Notes under the pieces: generated by a model | What the model saw: only the letters and a program-made list of their open reading frames with translations | Database searches by the model: none | What the model was told of the DNA's origin: nothing | Position numbers and translations under genes: made by a program | Source: Brevibacterium sp. XM4083 | GTDB taxonomy: Bacteria > Actinomycetota > Actinomycetes > Actinomycetales > Brevibacteriaceae | Length of the DNA: 64,000 bases | Direction of reading: 5' to 3' | NCBI RefSeq assembly: GCF_006489205.2 | Contig: NZ_VFYR02000001.1 | Span: forward strand, 546,563 to 610,562 | Shown: one piece after another, positions 53,324 to 61,601 of the stretch | Layout: every line of letters begins with the position of its first letter | Position numbering within the stretch: position 1 is the first letter of the stretch

Positions 53324-53806
53324 ATGAGTTTCCAGGTCGGCGACACTGTTGTCTATCCACATCACGGTGCAGCGACAATCCAAGAAATCAGGCAACGAAC
53401 CATCAAAGGTGAGGAGAAACTGTATCTCAAGCTCCAGGTCGCCCATGGTGACCTCGTCATCGAGGTCCCCGCGGAGAACTGCGATCTCGTCGGCGTCCGT
53501 GACGTCGTCGGCGAAGAGGGTGTGGAGAAGGTCTTCAACGTCCTGCGGGCGGAATTCGTCGAGGAACCCACCAACTGGTCTCGCCGGTACAAGGCGAATC
53601 TTGAGAAGCTGCAGTCCGGTGACGTGATCAAGGTCGCCGAGGTCGTCCGTGACCTCTGGCGCCGCGAACAGGACCGCGGACTGTCGACCGGTGAGAAGCG
53701 CATGCTGTCGAAAGCACGCCAGATCCTCGTCTCCGAGCTCGCCCTCGCGGAGAAGAAAGAGGAGTCCGAAGCCGAAGCGCTCCTCGACGAAGTGCTCGCG
53801 TCCTGA
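53324..53806 (+). CDS. carD: CarD RNA-polymerase-binding transcription factor
   Basis: Stabilises the open promoter complex, including at rRNA promoters. The 160-residue protein starts with the RNAP-interacting Tudor-like domain ([20 protein letters not shown]) and ends with the helical DNA-binding domain ([37 protein letters not shown]), including the DNA-wedging tryptophan region. Standard length and excellent conservation. The stop overlaps ispD. Confidence 0.96.
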   Translation: MSFQVGDTVVYPHHGAATIQEIRQRTIKGEEKLYLKLQVAHGDLVIEVPAENCDLVGVRDVVGEEGVEKVFNVLRAEFVEEPTNWSRRYKANLEKLQSGDVIKVAEVVRDLWRREQDRGLSTGEKRMLSKARQILVSELALAEKKEESEAEALLDEVLAS

Positions 53807-54714
53807 GCACCTGCGTCATCGTCCCGGCCGCAGGGTCGGGCACGCGTTTGGGGCACACCGAGCCGAAGGCCTTCGTCCAGGTGGACGGCCGCACTCTGCT
53901 CGCGCACAGTCTTGACGCCATCATCACCTCGGGAGTCGCCACCACGATCGTGGTCGCGGCTCCCGAGGTGTTCGTGTCCCTGGCCGAGGCGGAGGTCGCC
54001 GAGGTGCGCCGACGGTTCGCCGGGGGTGCTGGGTCCGGAAAGGGCCGCGTCCCTCCGGAGGCCATCGAGATCATCGTCGTCCAGGGTGGCGCCGACCGTG
54101 TCGAGTCCGTCGAAGCGGCCCTCGCAGCTGCCGGGGACCCGGACACCGTCCTCGTCCACGATGCCGCCCGCGCGCTCACCCCGCCATCCGTGTTCGATCG
54201 GGTGACCGCCGCCGTGTCGTCCGGCGCCGAGGCGGTCGTGCCCGTCCTGCCGATGATCGACACCGTCCGCCGGGCCGAAGAGTCCCCGAGGTGGATCCCG
54301 CTGGACAATGACGCCGATGTCGAGCCGGTTCCACCTGGGGAGCAGCCGGACTCACCTGGGGAGCAGCCGGACTCACCTCGGGAGTATCCGGACACACCTC
54401 GGGAGCAGCCTGCCGATGTCGAGGTCCTCCGCGGCGACCTCGACCGGGGGAGTCTGCGCCGGGTCCAGACGCCGCAGGGCTTCGCCGCCGAGACGCTGCG
54501 CCGTGCGCATGCGAGCTACCGGGCGGAAGTCCGGACGCTGGGTGAGGCCGCCCGCGCGGCGACCGATGATGCGGGGCTCGTCGAGCGCCTCGGCGTCGAT
54601 GTCGTTGCCGTGCCCGGCGACGAGGAATCGCTGAAGATCACGTACCCGCTCGACCTCGTCCTCGCCGAGCACATCGCCCGCGAGCGCGGTCGGTCGCATC
54701 CCGACTCGGTGTGA
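53803..54714 (+). CDS. ispD: 2-C-methyl-D-erythritol 4-phosphate cytidylyltransferase, CTG start and repeat insertion
   Basis: Third step of the MEP isoprenoid pathway (CTP + MEP). The N-terminal signature [14 protein letters not shown], needed for CTP binding, lies upstream of any ATG, GTG or TTG, so translation most likely begins at CTG 53803, which overlaps the carD stop as CTGA. From there the protein is 303 residues; typical IspD has about 230. Other signatures are [26 protein letters not shown] and VQTPQGF. About 45 extra residues (162-207) are mostly four 7-residue repeats (PGEQPDS), and another Gly-rich loop is near 66-85. Coupled to carD. Confidence 0.9.
   Translation: MSTCVIVPAAGSGTRLGHTEPKAFVQVDGRTLLAHSLDAIITSGVATTIVVAAPEVFVSLAEAEVAEVRRRFAGGAGSGKGRVPPEAIEIIVVQGGADRVESVEAALAAAGDPDTVLVHDAARALTPPSVFDRVTAAVSSGAEAVVPVLPMIDTVRRAEESPRWIPLDNDADVEPVPPGEQPDSPGEQPDSPREYPDTPREQPADVEVLRGDLDRGSLRRVQTPQGFAAETLRRAHASYRAEVRTLGEAARAATDDAGLVERLGVDVVAVPGDEESLKITYPLDLVLAEHIARERGRSHPDSV
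54332..54415 (+). repeat. 21-bp tandem array in ispD
   Basis: Four 21-bp units at 54332, 54353, 54374 and 54395. The first two are identical; the others differ at a few bases. They encode PGEQPDS-type heptapeptides. Confidence 0.95.
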
Positions 54715-54807
54715 GCGCTCGGGCGTTCGCGCCGGCCGGCACCTATTCTGGAAGTCGACGACCGCCTCACCGAGCAGGCGACTGCCTCACCGATTAGGAG
54801 CCCCGCG

Positions 54808-55287
54808 ATGACCATTCCCCGGACCGGAATCGGTGTCGATGTCCATGCGTTCGCCGACGACCCCGACCGTGAACTCTGGGTCGCGGGCCTCCTGTGGCCG
54901 GGTGAGCGTGGGCTCGACGGCCATTCGGACTCCGATGTCGCCGCGCACGCCTGCTGTGATGCGCTCTTCTCCGCTTCCGGCATCGGCGACCTCGGCGCGC
55001 ACTTCGGCGTCGATCGCCCGGAATTCGCCGGGGCGTCCGGAGTGAGTCTCCTCGCCGAGGCGGGCCGACTCGTCCGCGCCGCCGGGTTCGAGATCGGCAA
55101 CATCGCCGTCCAGGTCATCGGGAACCGTCCGAAGATCGGCAAGCGGCGCAGCGAGGCGCAGGAAGCGCTGTCCGCTGCGGCCGGGGCCGAGGTGTCCGTG
55201 TCGGGGACGACGACGGATGCGCTCGGGCTCACGGGCCGCGGCGAAGGCGTGGCCGCGATCGCGAATGCGCTGGTGTACCGGCCATGA
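54808..55287 (+). CDS. ispF: 2-C-methyl-D-erythritol 2,4-cyclodiphosphate synthase
   Basis: Fifth step of the MEP pathway. The 159-residue protein has [12 protein letters not shown] (metal-binding D and H), [28 protein letters not shown] and the C-terminal [19 protein letters not shown]. Normal length and no insertion. It follows ispD by 93 bp and overlaps the next gene as ATGA. Confidence 0.95.
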   Translation: MTIPRTGIGVDVHAFADDPDRELWVAGLLWPGERGLDGHSDSDVAAHACCDALFSASGIGDLGAHFGVDRPEFAGASGVSLLAEAGRLVRAAGFEIGNIAVQVIGNRPKIGKRRSEAQEALSAAAGAEVSVSGTTTDALGLTGRGEGVAAIANALVYRP

Positions 55288-56351
55288 GGATCCTCTTCCA
55301 AGGTGCGGGTGCCGTCGGCATCGCGGGTGCCGCACTGCTCGGTCGTCGGCACGAGACGGTCGTCGTCACCCGAACCCCGCTCGAGCGACCGCGGGCAGCC
55401 TACCCGCGGCGGGTGCGGTGGCTGGATGCGCCCACCGATTCGGACACCGATGAACCCGGCTGGAGTGTCACCGACGTCGCCGCGACGAGGCGGGTGACGA
55501 TCACCGATTGGGCCGGCATCGACGATGCGGGAGGATTCCGGATCGCGTCGGCCGACGATGACCCGGTCGCCTCGGGACCCCTCGGGTCCGGAGTCTCGGT
55601 GGCGCGGGCCCGCGCCGCTGCGCAACACGGGAAGCGCACGCGCAGCCGTGTGCCGACGACGTGGGATCTCGTCGTCCTCACCACCCGGCCGGGTGATCTC
55701 GACGCGGCGGTCGCCTCGGCGATCAGGGCCGTCGCCCCGCGGTGGCTGGCGATCACAAGCCAGGTCGGCGGGGATGTCGGCGTCGCGAAGGGGCTCTTTC
55801 CCGGCGCCGAGGTCGTCGTGTTCTCCCCAGCGTTCCTCTCCGAACGACTCGCCCCCTCACCGGACATCGAGCCTGGTCATGAAGTGCGGTTCTGGTCACC
55901 GTTCGGGGCACCGGTCTTCCTCGCCGCCGGTCCGAAGCATCCGCTGCGTGCCCTGGCGCGTGAGCTCGGTCCGACTGTCGTCACCGTGCCGCTCGACCTC
56001 CTCATCTCCTCACCGACCCTCTTCATCCCGTACGTCGCGCAGCTGAGTGCCGGGGGAGGGGAGTGGGAGCGGCTGCTCGATCATCTGCGGCTGCCGAGCG
56101 ATGCCGCCGCCGAGGCGGTCCGTGCCGTCACCGGGGTCCCGGTGCCGGTCGTGCCGGCGGTCGCTCGCGCGGTGCTCGAGGCCGCCGACCGGATTTCGCC
56201 GATCCCGATGCGCGAGTATGCCGGTCGCCATTTCGCCAGGCACGAGGGCCAGACGCTCGCGATGCTCGACGGGTGGATCAGCGCAGCCCGCGAACACGAG
56301 GCATTGAGCGCACTGGCCGCTGAGCTGCGGACGCACACCGGCGGGCGCTGA
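55284..56351 (+). CDS. PanE/ApbA-like (ketopantoate-reductase-like) oxidoreductase
   Basis: The 355-residue protein starts with a Rossmann motif [20 protein letters not shown] and has a helical C-terminal half of the 6-phosphogluconate-dehydrogenase type. A polar stretch (about 50-120) separates them and is not typical. The usual catalytic lysine/glutamate positions of ketopantoate reductase are not clear, so it may have another hydroxyacid or imine substrate. Coupled to ispF by a 4-bp overlap. Confidence 0.65.
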   Translation: MRILFQGAGAVGIAGAALLGRRHETVVVTRTPLERPRAAYPRRVRWLDAPTDSDTDEPGWSVTDVAATRRVTITDWAGIDDAGGFRIASADDDPVASGPLGSGVSVARARAAAQHGKRTRSRVPTTWDLVVLTTRPGDLDAAVASAIRAVAPRWLAITSQVGGDVGVAKGLFPGAEVVVFSPAFLSERLAPSPDIEPGHEVRFWSPFGAPVFLAAGPKHPLRALARELGPTVVTVPLDLLISSPTLFIPYVAQLSAGGGEWERLLDHLRLPSDAAAEAVRAVTGVPVPVVPAVARAVLEAADRISPIPMREYAGRHFARHEGQTLAMLDGWISAAREHEALSALAAELRTHTGGR

Positions 56352-56367
56352 GAACTCAGCGTCCGCC
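56340..56367. terminator. Hairpin at the end of the PanE-like gene
   Basis: GGCGGGCGCTGAG (56340-56352) pairs with 56355-56367 with one G-T wobble and a 2-base loop; it includes the stop codon. It faces the convergent regulator gene. Confidence 0.6.
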
Positions 56368-56411
56368 GGGCAGAGGCCGCAGGGTCACTCCAGTCGAGTC
56401 GGGCGACGCCA

Positions 56412-56705
56412 TCAGTCGTCGGCGTCGATGATGCGGCGCAGCGCGGCGAGGTGGGATCTGTAGGCGGCGAGGCCCGCCGGTGTCAGTGACAGCCACTGCC
56501 GCGAGCGGCCGAGCCGGACGATGCTCGTCTCGTCGACGTAGCCCGCGTCGATGAGCTGTGACAGGTGCTTGCTCAGCGCCGATTTGGAGATGTCGAGGCG
56601 AGACTGGATCTCGGCGAATTCGATGCCCTTCGCCTGCGACAGCATTGCGCAGATGCGCAAGCGGATCGGGGCGTGGATGAGCGGATTGAATTCGGCGTCA
56701 GGCAC
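56412..56705 (-). CDS. Small winged-helix transcriptional regulator
   Basis: The 97-residue protein is a single winged helix (NPLIHAPIRLRICAMLSQA, ISKSALSKHLSQLIDAGYV, RLGRSRQWLSLTPAG) of the MarR/ArsR-like HTH_34 type. GTG 56705 is supported by AAAGGA seven bases upstream and an 8-bp overlap with the membrane-protein gene. It probably represses its own operon through the GTTTCCAT palindromes upstream. Confidence 0.87.
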   Translation of the reverse strand: MPDAEFNPLIHAPIRLRICAMLSQAKGIEFAEIQSRLDISKSALSKHLSQLIDAGYVDETSIVRLGRSRQWLSLTPAGLAAYRSHLAALRRIIDADD

Positions 56706-57186
56706 TGCGGTGTCCTTTGCGCTTCGGCCAGCGCTTCTCGGCTGCGTCGAGGAGGACCGGGAGGAGGCAGAGAACGCCGGCGATGATCGACCAGACGCCG
56801 GACACGGTGTTTCTGTCATTGCCGAGCAGTGCCGCCACCACGGATGTCCCGCCGACAAGCAGCATCGCAATGCAGGCAATGGTGAGGAGGACCTTCCACC
56901 GGATCCTGACGAACCGATACCCCTTCGGGTGCCACACATACCTCACGAGAAGAACGATCTGGATGATCATGGCAGTGGTGAGCGCGATGACCGCGCCGAC
57001 GGTGATCGCTGAATCGGGTGGTGGTGCGAGGTTGGTCCAGGCGAAGCCGAAGCTCAGGGTTGCGCCGTACACGAGCAGCCACTTGGGGATGTGTCCGGAG
57101 GAGGTCTTCCTTTCCTCCCGGCGCGCAGCGAGGAGTGCTCGGCGCGCCTCTTCTCGGTCGTGGTCTGAGACCTGTTGTGTTTCCAT
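56698..57186 (-). CDS. Four-span membrane protein co-transcribed with the regulator
   Basis: 162 residues: a charged cytoplasmic N-terminus (about 1-32, EEARRALLAARREERK), then four membrane helices (about 35-145) and a basic C-terminus. No family recognised. Paired membrane protein and small winged-helix regulator suggest an environmental or envelope response. Expression is likely leaderless from the promoter inside the operators. Confidence 0.8.
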   Translation of the reverse strand: METQQVSDHDREEARRALLAARREERKTSSGHIPKWLLVYGATLSFGFAWTNLAPPPDSAITVGAVIALTTAMIIQIVLLVRYVWHPKGYRFVRIRWKVLLTIACIAMLLVGGTSVVAALLGNDRNTVSGVWSIIAGVLCLLPVLLDAAEKRWPKRKGHRSA

Positions 57187-57223
57187 AGAGGAAACTCTAC
57201 CTCAATGTTTCCATGATGGAAAC
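57179..57223 (-). promoter_or_regulatory. Promoter with two palindromic operators for the winged-helix operon
   Basis: GTTTCCATGATGGAAAC (57207-57223) is a perfect palindrome with one central base. GTTTCCATAGAGGAAAC (57179-57195) is a near copy, centres 28 bp apart. Between them on the minus strand is TAGAGT (57194-57199) followed by seven bases to ATG 57186, so one operator covers the start site and the other the -35 region. Confidence 0.8.
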
Positions 57224-57330
57224 ACAAGAGTCGGTCCCTGCACCGCACTGACTGCGCGGTGCAGGGACCGACTCGAGGACCACCTCGGCGAGGATGCCGA
57301 CGGACGCCGATTCTGACGGCAGGGTTCGGG

Positions 57331-58755
57331 TCACACCTCGGCGGCGATGCCCTTCGCCCGGTTGCGGCGGGTCACGGCGATGCCGATGAGGTAGAGGGCG
57401 ACGGTGAAGATGAGCGTGCCGATGATCTGGGTGCGGACCGATTCGACGGTGAGGCCGAGGATGATGATGACGGCGATGCCGGCCAGGGCCGCGTACGTCA
57501 GCCAGGGGAACAGCCACATCTTCAGCGGCAGCGGGGTGCCGGCGGCCTCGGCGCGGCGGCGGAGGATGAGCTGCGAGACGAGGGTGGCGACCCACGTGAC
57601 GATGAGCGTCGAGCCGACGATCTGGAGGAGGATGCCGAGCACCTCGGCGGCCCAGAAGTAGTTGAGGGCGACGGCGATGAAGCCGAAGACAGACGTCGCG
57701 AGGACTGCGGCGACGGGCACGCCGCGCCGGTTCGTGCGGCCGAGGCCGGACGGCAGCATCGAGCGGCGGGCCATCGAGAACGACATCCGGGAGGCGCCGT
57801 AGATGTTCGCGTTCATCGACGACAGCAGCGCGATGACGATGACGGCGGCGAGGAGGGAGGCGATGAACGGCAGTCCCGCGGTGTCGAGGACGGCGACGAA
57901 CGGCGAGTCGGCGAGGCGGGGGTCGGTCCAGTCGAGGACGAGGACGATGATCGCGACCGAGCCGATGTAGAGGAAGAGGATGCGCCAGACGATCGTCTTG
58001 ATCGCCTTCGACACCGAGCGGCTGGGGTCGGAGGTCTCGGCGGCGGCGACCGCGACGATCTCGATGCCACCGAAGGCGAACGCGACGACGAGGAGTCCGG
58101 CGGCGACACCGGGGATGCCGGTGGGCATGAAGCCGTCGGCGAAGATCTCGGTCGGGGGAGCCGCCGGGGTCCAGCCGAGCAGGTAGGCGATGCCGAGGAC
58201 GACGAAGAGGGCGACGAACGCGACCTTGATGAGGGAGAACCAGAACTCGAACTCACCGAAGCTGCCGGAGGTCGTGAGGTTGATCGCGGTGAAGACGATC
58301 ATGATGATGAGCGCGAGCACCCACTGCGGAACCGATGGCAGGTAGCCGGCGACGATCTGCGCGGCGGCGGTCGCCTCGGCGGCGACGACGAGGCACAGCT
58401 GCACCCACCACAGGGCACCGACGGCGAACGCGGCGGCCGGGCCCATGGCCTTGCCGGCGTAGTGGGAGAACGCACCGGGGTTGGGATCGGCGGCGACGAG
58501 TTCGCCGAGCGCCCGCATGACGAAGATGACGATGAGGCCGGCGACGACGTAGGACACGAGGACCGCGGGCCCAGCGGCCTGGACTCCCGCCCCGGAGCCG
58601 ACGAAGAGGCCGGCGCCGATCGCCGAGCCGAGGCTCATCATGACGAGGTGGCGGGGCCGCATTCCGGCCTTGAGGCCGGAGCCGTCGGGGGTGGACTGGG
58701 GGCTGGCTTTGGCGGAGTCGGCGGTCACTGGCGACTGCGAATGTGAATCAGGCAC
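57331..58755 (-). CDS. APC-family amino-acid permease (AAT group)
   Basis: The 474-residue protein has twelve membrane segments and the AAT signature RHLVMMSLGSAIGAGLFVGSG, followed by MRALGELVAADPNPGAFSHYAG and AFAFGGIEIVAVAAAETSDP. Proton-coupled amino-acid uptake is likely; the specific amino acid cannot be told. GTG 58755 lies six bases after TAGACT (58762-58767, minus strand). Confidence 0.92.
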   Translation of the reverse strand: MPDSHSQSPVTADSAKASPQSTPDGSGLKAGMRPRHLVMMSLGSAIGAGLFVGSGAGVQAAGPAVLVSYVVAGLIVIFVMRALGELVAADPNPGAFSHYAGKAMGPAAAFAVGALWWVQLCLVVAAEATAAAQIVAGYLPSVPQWVLALIIMIVFTAINLTTSGSFGEFEFWFSLIKVAFVALFVVLGIAYLLGWTPAAPPTEIFADGFMPTGIPGVAAGLLVVAFAFGGIEIVAVAAAETSDPSRSVSKAIKTIVWRILFLYIGSVAIIVLVLDWTDPRLADSPFVAVLDTAGLPFIASLLAAVIVIALLSSMNANIYGASRMSFSMARRSMLPSGLGRTNRRGVPVAAVLATSVFGFIAVALNYFWAAEVLGILLQIVGSTLIVTWVATLVSQLILRRRAEAAGTPLPLKMWLFPWLTYAALAGIAVIIILGLTVESVRTQIIGTLIFTVALYLIGIAVTRRNRAKGIAAEV

Positions 58756-58761
58756 CAGAGC

Positions 58762-58767
58762 AGTCTA
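58762..58767 (-). promoter_or_regulatory. -10 of the APC permease gene
   Basis: TAGACT on the minus strand six bases before GTG 58755, consistent with leaderless transcription. Confidence 0.45.
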
Positions 58768-58842
58768 ACGGGCGCAGGGTGATGCCCGTCTCACGGGGTG
58801 GGGTGCGACACGGTGATCCGTCGTTGTGGTGTAGGGGTGCAG

Positions 58843-58951
58843 GGCTCGGTCGTCGCGGGCTGCATGCGCGACTCGGTCGTCGCGGACGTCAGGTGGGGCT
58901 CAGTCGTCCTGGAGGTCAGGCGGGACTCAGTCGTCCTGGAGGTAGACGAGG
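58843..58951. repeat. 27-28 bp tandem array spanning the VOC gene stop codon
   Basis: Units at 58843, 58871, 58899 and 58926, each with CTCRGTCGTCSYGG. The last unit holds the final codons (Leu-Gln-Asp-Asp) and stop of the VOC gene; the others are downstream copies of that end. Confidence 0.85.
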
Positions 58952-59292
58952 CCGTTGCCGTCGGGGTCGGTGAACGAGAACATCGGCGGGACGCCCGGCC
59001 AGCGCAGCACCTCGTCGTTGTGGATCGTCACACCGGCGGCCGAGATGCGTTCGTGCGCCTCCTCGGCGTCGGGTGTCTCGAGGCGGATGGCGACGGGGAT
59101 CTGACTGCCCTGCGGGATGAGGACGATCGCGATGTCCGACCCCGGTGGTGCCACCTCGACGATGCGGTTGCCGGGCATCGGCTCACCGTCGTAGGTCACC
59201 GAGCATCCGAGGACGTCGGTGTAGAAGCGGGTTGCCTCGTCGAGGTCGCTGACGGGGACGGAGACGCTGATGATTCTGCTCGTCTTGGCCAT
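58927..59292 (-). CDS. VOC-family (glyoxalase/bleomycin-resistance fold) protein
   Basis: The 121-residue single-domain protein starts ISVSVPVSDLDEATRFYTDVLG and ends MFSFTDPDGNGLVYLQDD, the typical VOC pattern. Metal ligands are not certain, so catalysis is not implied. Cytoplasmic. The terminal codons are part of a tandem array. Confidence 0.88.
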   Translation of the reverse strand: MAKTSRIISVSVPVSDLDEATRFYTDVLGCSVTYDGEPMPGNRIVEVAPPGSDIAIVLIPQGSQIPVAIRLETPDAEEAHERISAAGVTIHNDEVLRWPGVPPMFSFTDPDGNGLVYLQDD

Positions 59293-59380
59293 GAGACCAG
59301 TGTGGTCGACGCGCCGCGCGGTGTATAGGGGTGTGAGGGCGGGACTGCCCTGTGCGGGGTGGGCGTGCCGGAGGCTGAAT

Positions 59381-59428
59381 GCCGAAGCGCCGCGACACCG
59401 GGTGAGCGGTGTCGCGGCGCCTCGGCAG
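59381..59428. terminator. Long hairpin terminator of the mscR operon
   Basis: GCGCCGCGACACC (59388-59400) pairs exactly with 59409-59421; the stem extends outward by TGCCGA/TCGGCA with one mismatch. It lies downstream of the MBL-fold gene. Confidence 0.8.
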
Positions 59429-59479
59429 CCGGGCGGAGTCTGCAGACACTGCGTCTTCAGGCGCTCCGGTGCAGGACCC

Positions 59480-60151
59480 TCAGTGCCCCCGCTTGATCCA
59501 TTCTTCGAGGCTCGGCTTCTCCGCCTCGATCGACGTCGACTCGCCGTGGCCGGTGAGGACGATCGTCGGATCGGGCAGAGTGAAGAGCCGATCCCTGATC
59601 GACTCGATGATCGTCTCGAAACTCGAATGCGAGCGACCCGTCGCTCCGGGACCGCCGTTGAAGAGCGTGTCCCCGGAGAAGAGCACCGGCCCGACCGCAG
59701 ACCCCGCCCCCGCCGAGGCGGGAACCGGCAGCCCGGTCTCGATGAAGAAGCTCGTCGATCCGGGGGAGTGACCCGGCGTGTGCAGTGCCCTGATCGTCAC
59801 CCCGCCGACCCGCCACGTGTCGCCATCGGCGATCTGCCCCTCGGGACGGTAGCCCTCGTAGGTCATGTCCCAGAGCACGTAGTCATCCGGGTTGAGGTAG
59901 ATCGTCGGATTGCCCACCCGGCTCGCGAAGTCACGGACGACGCCGACATGGTCGTCATGACCGTGCGTGAGGAGGATGGCCTTGACCTCTCTCGGTCCGA
60001 CCGCCTCGGCGATGGCATCGACATCATGGGCGGGGTCGATGACGATGACCTCCGACTGATCCCCGACGATCCACACGTTGTTGTCGACATCCCAGGTCCC
60101 GCCGTCGAGCGAGAACGTCCCGGACGTCACGACATGATCGATCCCAGCCAT
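59480..60151 (-). CDS. Metallo-beta-lactamase-fold hydrolase (glyoxalase II-like)
   Basis: The 223-residue protein has THGHDDHVG (HxHxDH metal motif), TPGHSPGSTSFF, FSGDTLF and the final TGHGEST, a full set of MBL ligands. It is coupled to mscR by TGATG, and such partners are annotated as hydrolases of S-formyl- or other mycothiol thioesters. That assignment is from gene context. Confidence 0.87.
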   Translation of the reverse strand: MAGIDHVVTSGTFSLDGGTWDVDNNVWIVGDQSEVIVIDPAHDVDAIAEAVGPREVKAILLTHGHDDHVGVVRDFASRVGNPTIYLNPDDYVLWDMTYEGYRPEGQIADGDTWRVGGVTIRALHTPGHSPGSTSFFIETGLPVPASAGAGSAVGPVLFSGDTLFNGGPGATGRSHSSFETIIESIRDRLFTLPDPTIVLTGHGESTSIEAEKPSLEEWIKRGH

Positions 60152-61242
60152 CAGACCTCCACCACCGATCGCAGCACGGTTCCCTCTTCCATCTTCGCGA
60201 ACGCCGCCTCGACGTCGCCGATGCCGATCCGCTCGGTGACGAACTTCTCGAGCGGCAGGCGCTTCTGCTCATAGAGGTCGACGAGCATCGGGAAGTCGCG
60301 TTCGGGCAGGCAGTCGCCGTACCACGAGGACTTGAGGCTGCCGCCGCGACCGAACACGTCGAGCAGCGGCACGGTCAGCTCCATCTCCGGGGTCGGCACG
60401 CCGACGAGGACGACGGTGCCGGCGAGATCGCGCCCGTAGAACGCCTGCCGCCACGTCTGCGGCCGACCGACCGCATCGATGACGACGTCGGCGCCGAAGC
60501 CGTTCGTCCGCTCCTGGATCGCGGCGACGACTTCGTCCTCGCTCATCCCCTTCGTGTTCACGGTCTCCGTGGCGCCGAGCTCCTTCGCCCACTCGAGCTT
60601 CCGGTCGTCGATGTCGAGGGCGATGATCGTGCCCGATCCGGCGAGGTAGGACCCGGCGATCGCCGCGCAGCCGACGCCGCCGCAGCCGATGACCGCGACC
60701 GACTTGCCGCGTGTGACCCCGCCGGTGTTGATCGCCGCGCCGATGCCGGCCATGACTCCGCAGCCGAGCAGACCGACGACCGCCGGATCCGACTCATCGA
60801 CCTTCGTGCACTGGCCGGCGGCGACGAGCGTCTTCTCCGCGAACGACCCGATCCCCAGGGCCGGAGTGAGCTCGGTGCCGTCGGTGAGTGTCATCTTCTG
60901 TTCGGCGTTGTGTGTGTTGAAGCAGTACCACGGCTCCCCGCGCTTGCACGCGCGGCACTCGCCGCACACGGCGCGCCAGTTGAGGATGACGAAATCGCCG
61001 ACCTCGACATTCGTCACCCCCTCGCCGATCTCCGAGACGACGCCGGCCGACTCGTGCCCGAGGAGGAACGGGAAGTCATCGCTGATCCCGCCCTCGCGGT
61101 AGTGGAGGTCCGTGTGGCAGACCCCGCACGACTGGACGTCGACGACGACCTCACCGGGGCCGGGATCGGGAATGACGATGTCGGTGAGCTCGACCGGTGC
61201 GCCCTTGCTGCGCGCGATGACGCCCTTGACAGTCTGTGGCAT
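60151..61242 (-). CDS. mscR: S-(hydroxymethyl)mycothiol dehydrogenase / S-nitrosomycothiol reductase
   Basis: Class III-type zinc alcohol dehydrogenase that oxidises the formaldehyde adduct of mycothiol and reduces S-nitrosomycothiol. The 363-residue protein has catalytic-zinc [14 protein letters not shown] and GHESAGVV, a structural zinc set [15 protein letters not shown], the NAD-binding [13 protein letters not shown], and the mycothiol-type sequence [21 protein letters not shown] 61242 has AGGAGG upstream; the longer reading is arginine-rich noise. It forms a two-gene operon with the MBL-fold gene. Confidence 0.93.
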   Translation of the reverse strand: MPQTVKGVIARSKGAPVELTDIVIPDPGPGEVVVDVQSCGVCHTDLHYREGGISDDFPFLLGHESAGVVSEIGEGVTNVEVGDFVILNWRAVCGECRACKRGEPWYCFNTHNAEQKMTLTDGTELTPALGIGSFAEKTLVAAGQCTKVDESDPAVVGLLGCGVMAGIGAAINTGGVTRGKSVAVIGCGGVGCAAIAGSYLAGSGTIIALDIDDRKLEWAKELGATETVNTKGMSEDEVVAAIQERTNGFGADVVIDAVGRPQTWRQAFYGRDLAGTVVLVGVPTPEMELTVPLLDVFGRGGSLKSSWYGDCLPERDFPMLVDLYEQKRLPLEKFVTERIGIGDVEAAFAKMEEGTVLRSVVEV

Positions 61243-61435
61243 TGCGCCTCCTAGAGGTGATCGGTGCGCGACCGCGGCGGCTGCGCGCCGATGGGGTTCG
61301 TACGCTGTCCACCCTAACCACGTCACGCAGCCGCCGACCAGCGCGTCCGCATCGTGTGACGTCCGTCCGGCCTCCGTGGGATCAGGATGGACGGGACGTC
61401 CTCGCCGAGGTGGGGCGACGTCAGCGCGCATGCGC

Positions 61436-61471
61436 AGCGGGGCGCCTCCCGAGGATGGGAGACGCCCCGCT
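61436..61471. terminator. Terminator hairpin after metS
   Basis: AGCGGGGCG (61436-61444) pairs with 61463-61471 and an inner TCCC/GGGA stem adds four pairs. Confidence 0.75.
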
Positions 61472-61490
61472 GGCGCTGATCAGGTGGTGA

Positions 61491-61601
61491 TCAGTCGACG
61501 TCGGTGTCCGGATGCTTGCGCAGGTGCACGATCGCGGCGATGAGGCCGCCCCAGACCGTGACCATCGCGATGATCATCATGATGATGGCTGACGGTTCCA
61601 T
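61491..61601 (-). CDS. metS: MetS small subunit of the methionine/alanine importer
   Basis: 36 residues reading MEPSAIIMMIIAMVTVWGG then a short helix and LRKHPDTDVD. It matches the one-helix MetS peptides that pair with the sodium-dependent importer MetP in corynebacteria. ATG 61601 overlaps the metP stop as TGATG, and GAGGGA precedes it. Confidence 0.88.
   Translation of the reverse strand: MEPSAIIMMIIAMVTVWGGLIAAIVHLRKHPDTDVD

Noticed and set aside
57259..58746. Plus-strand 495-codon frame opposite the APC permease
   Set aside because: Asp/Glu/Arg-rich shadow of a membrane-protein gene, a common artefact of GC-rich codon usage.
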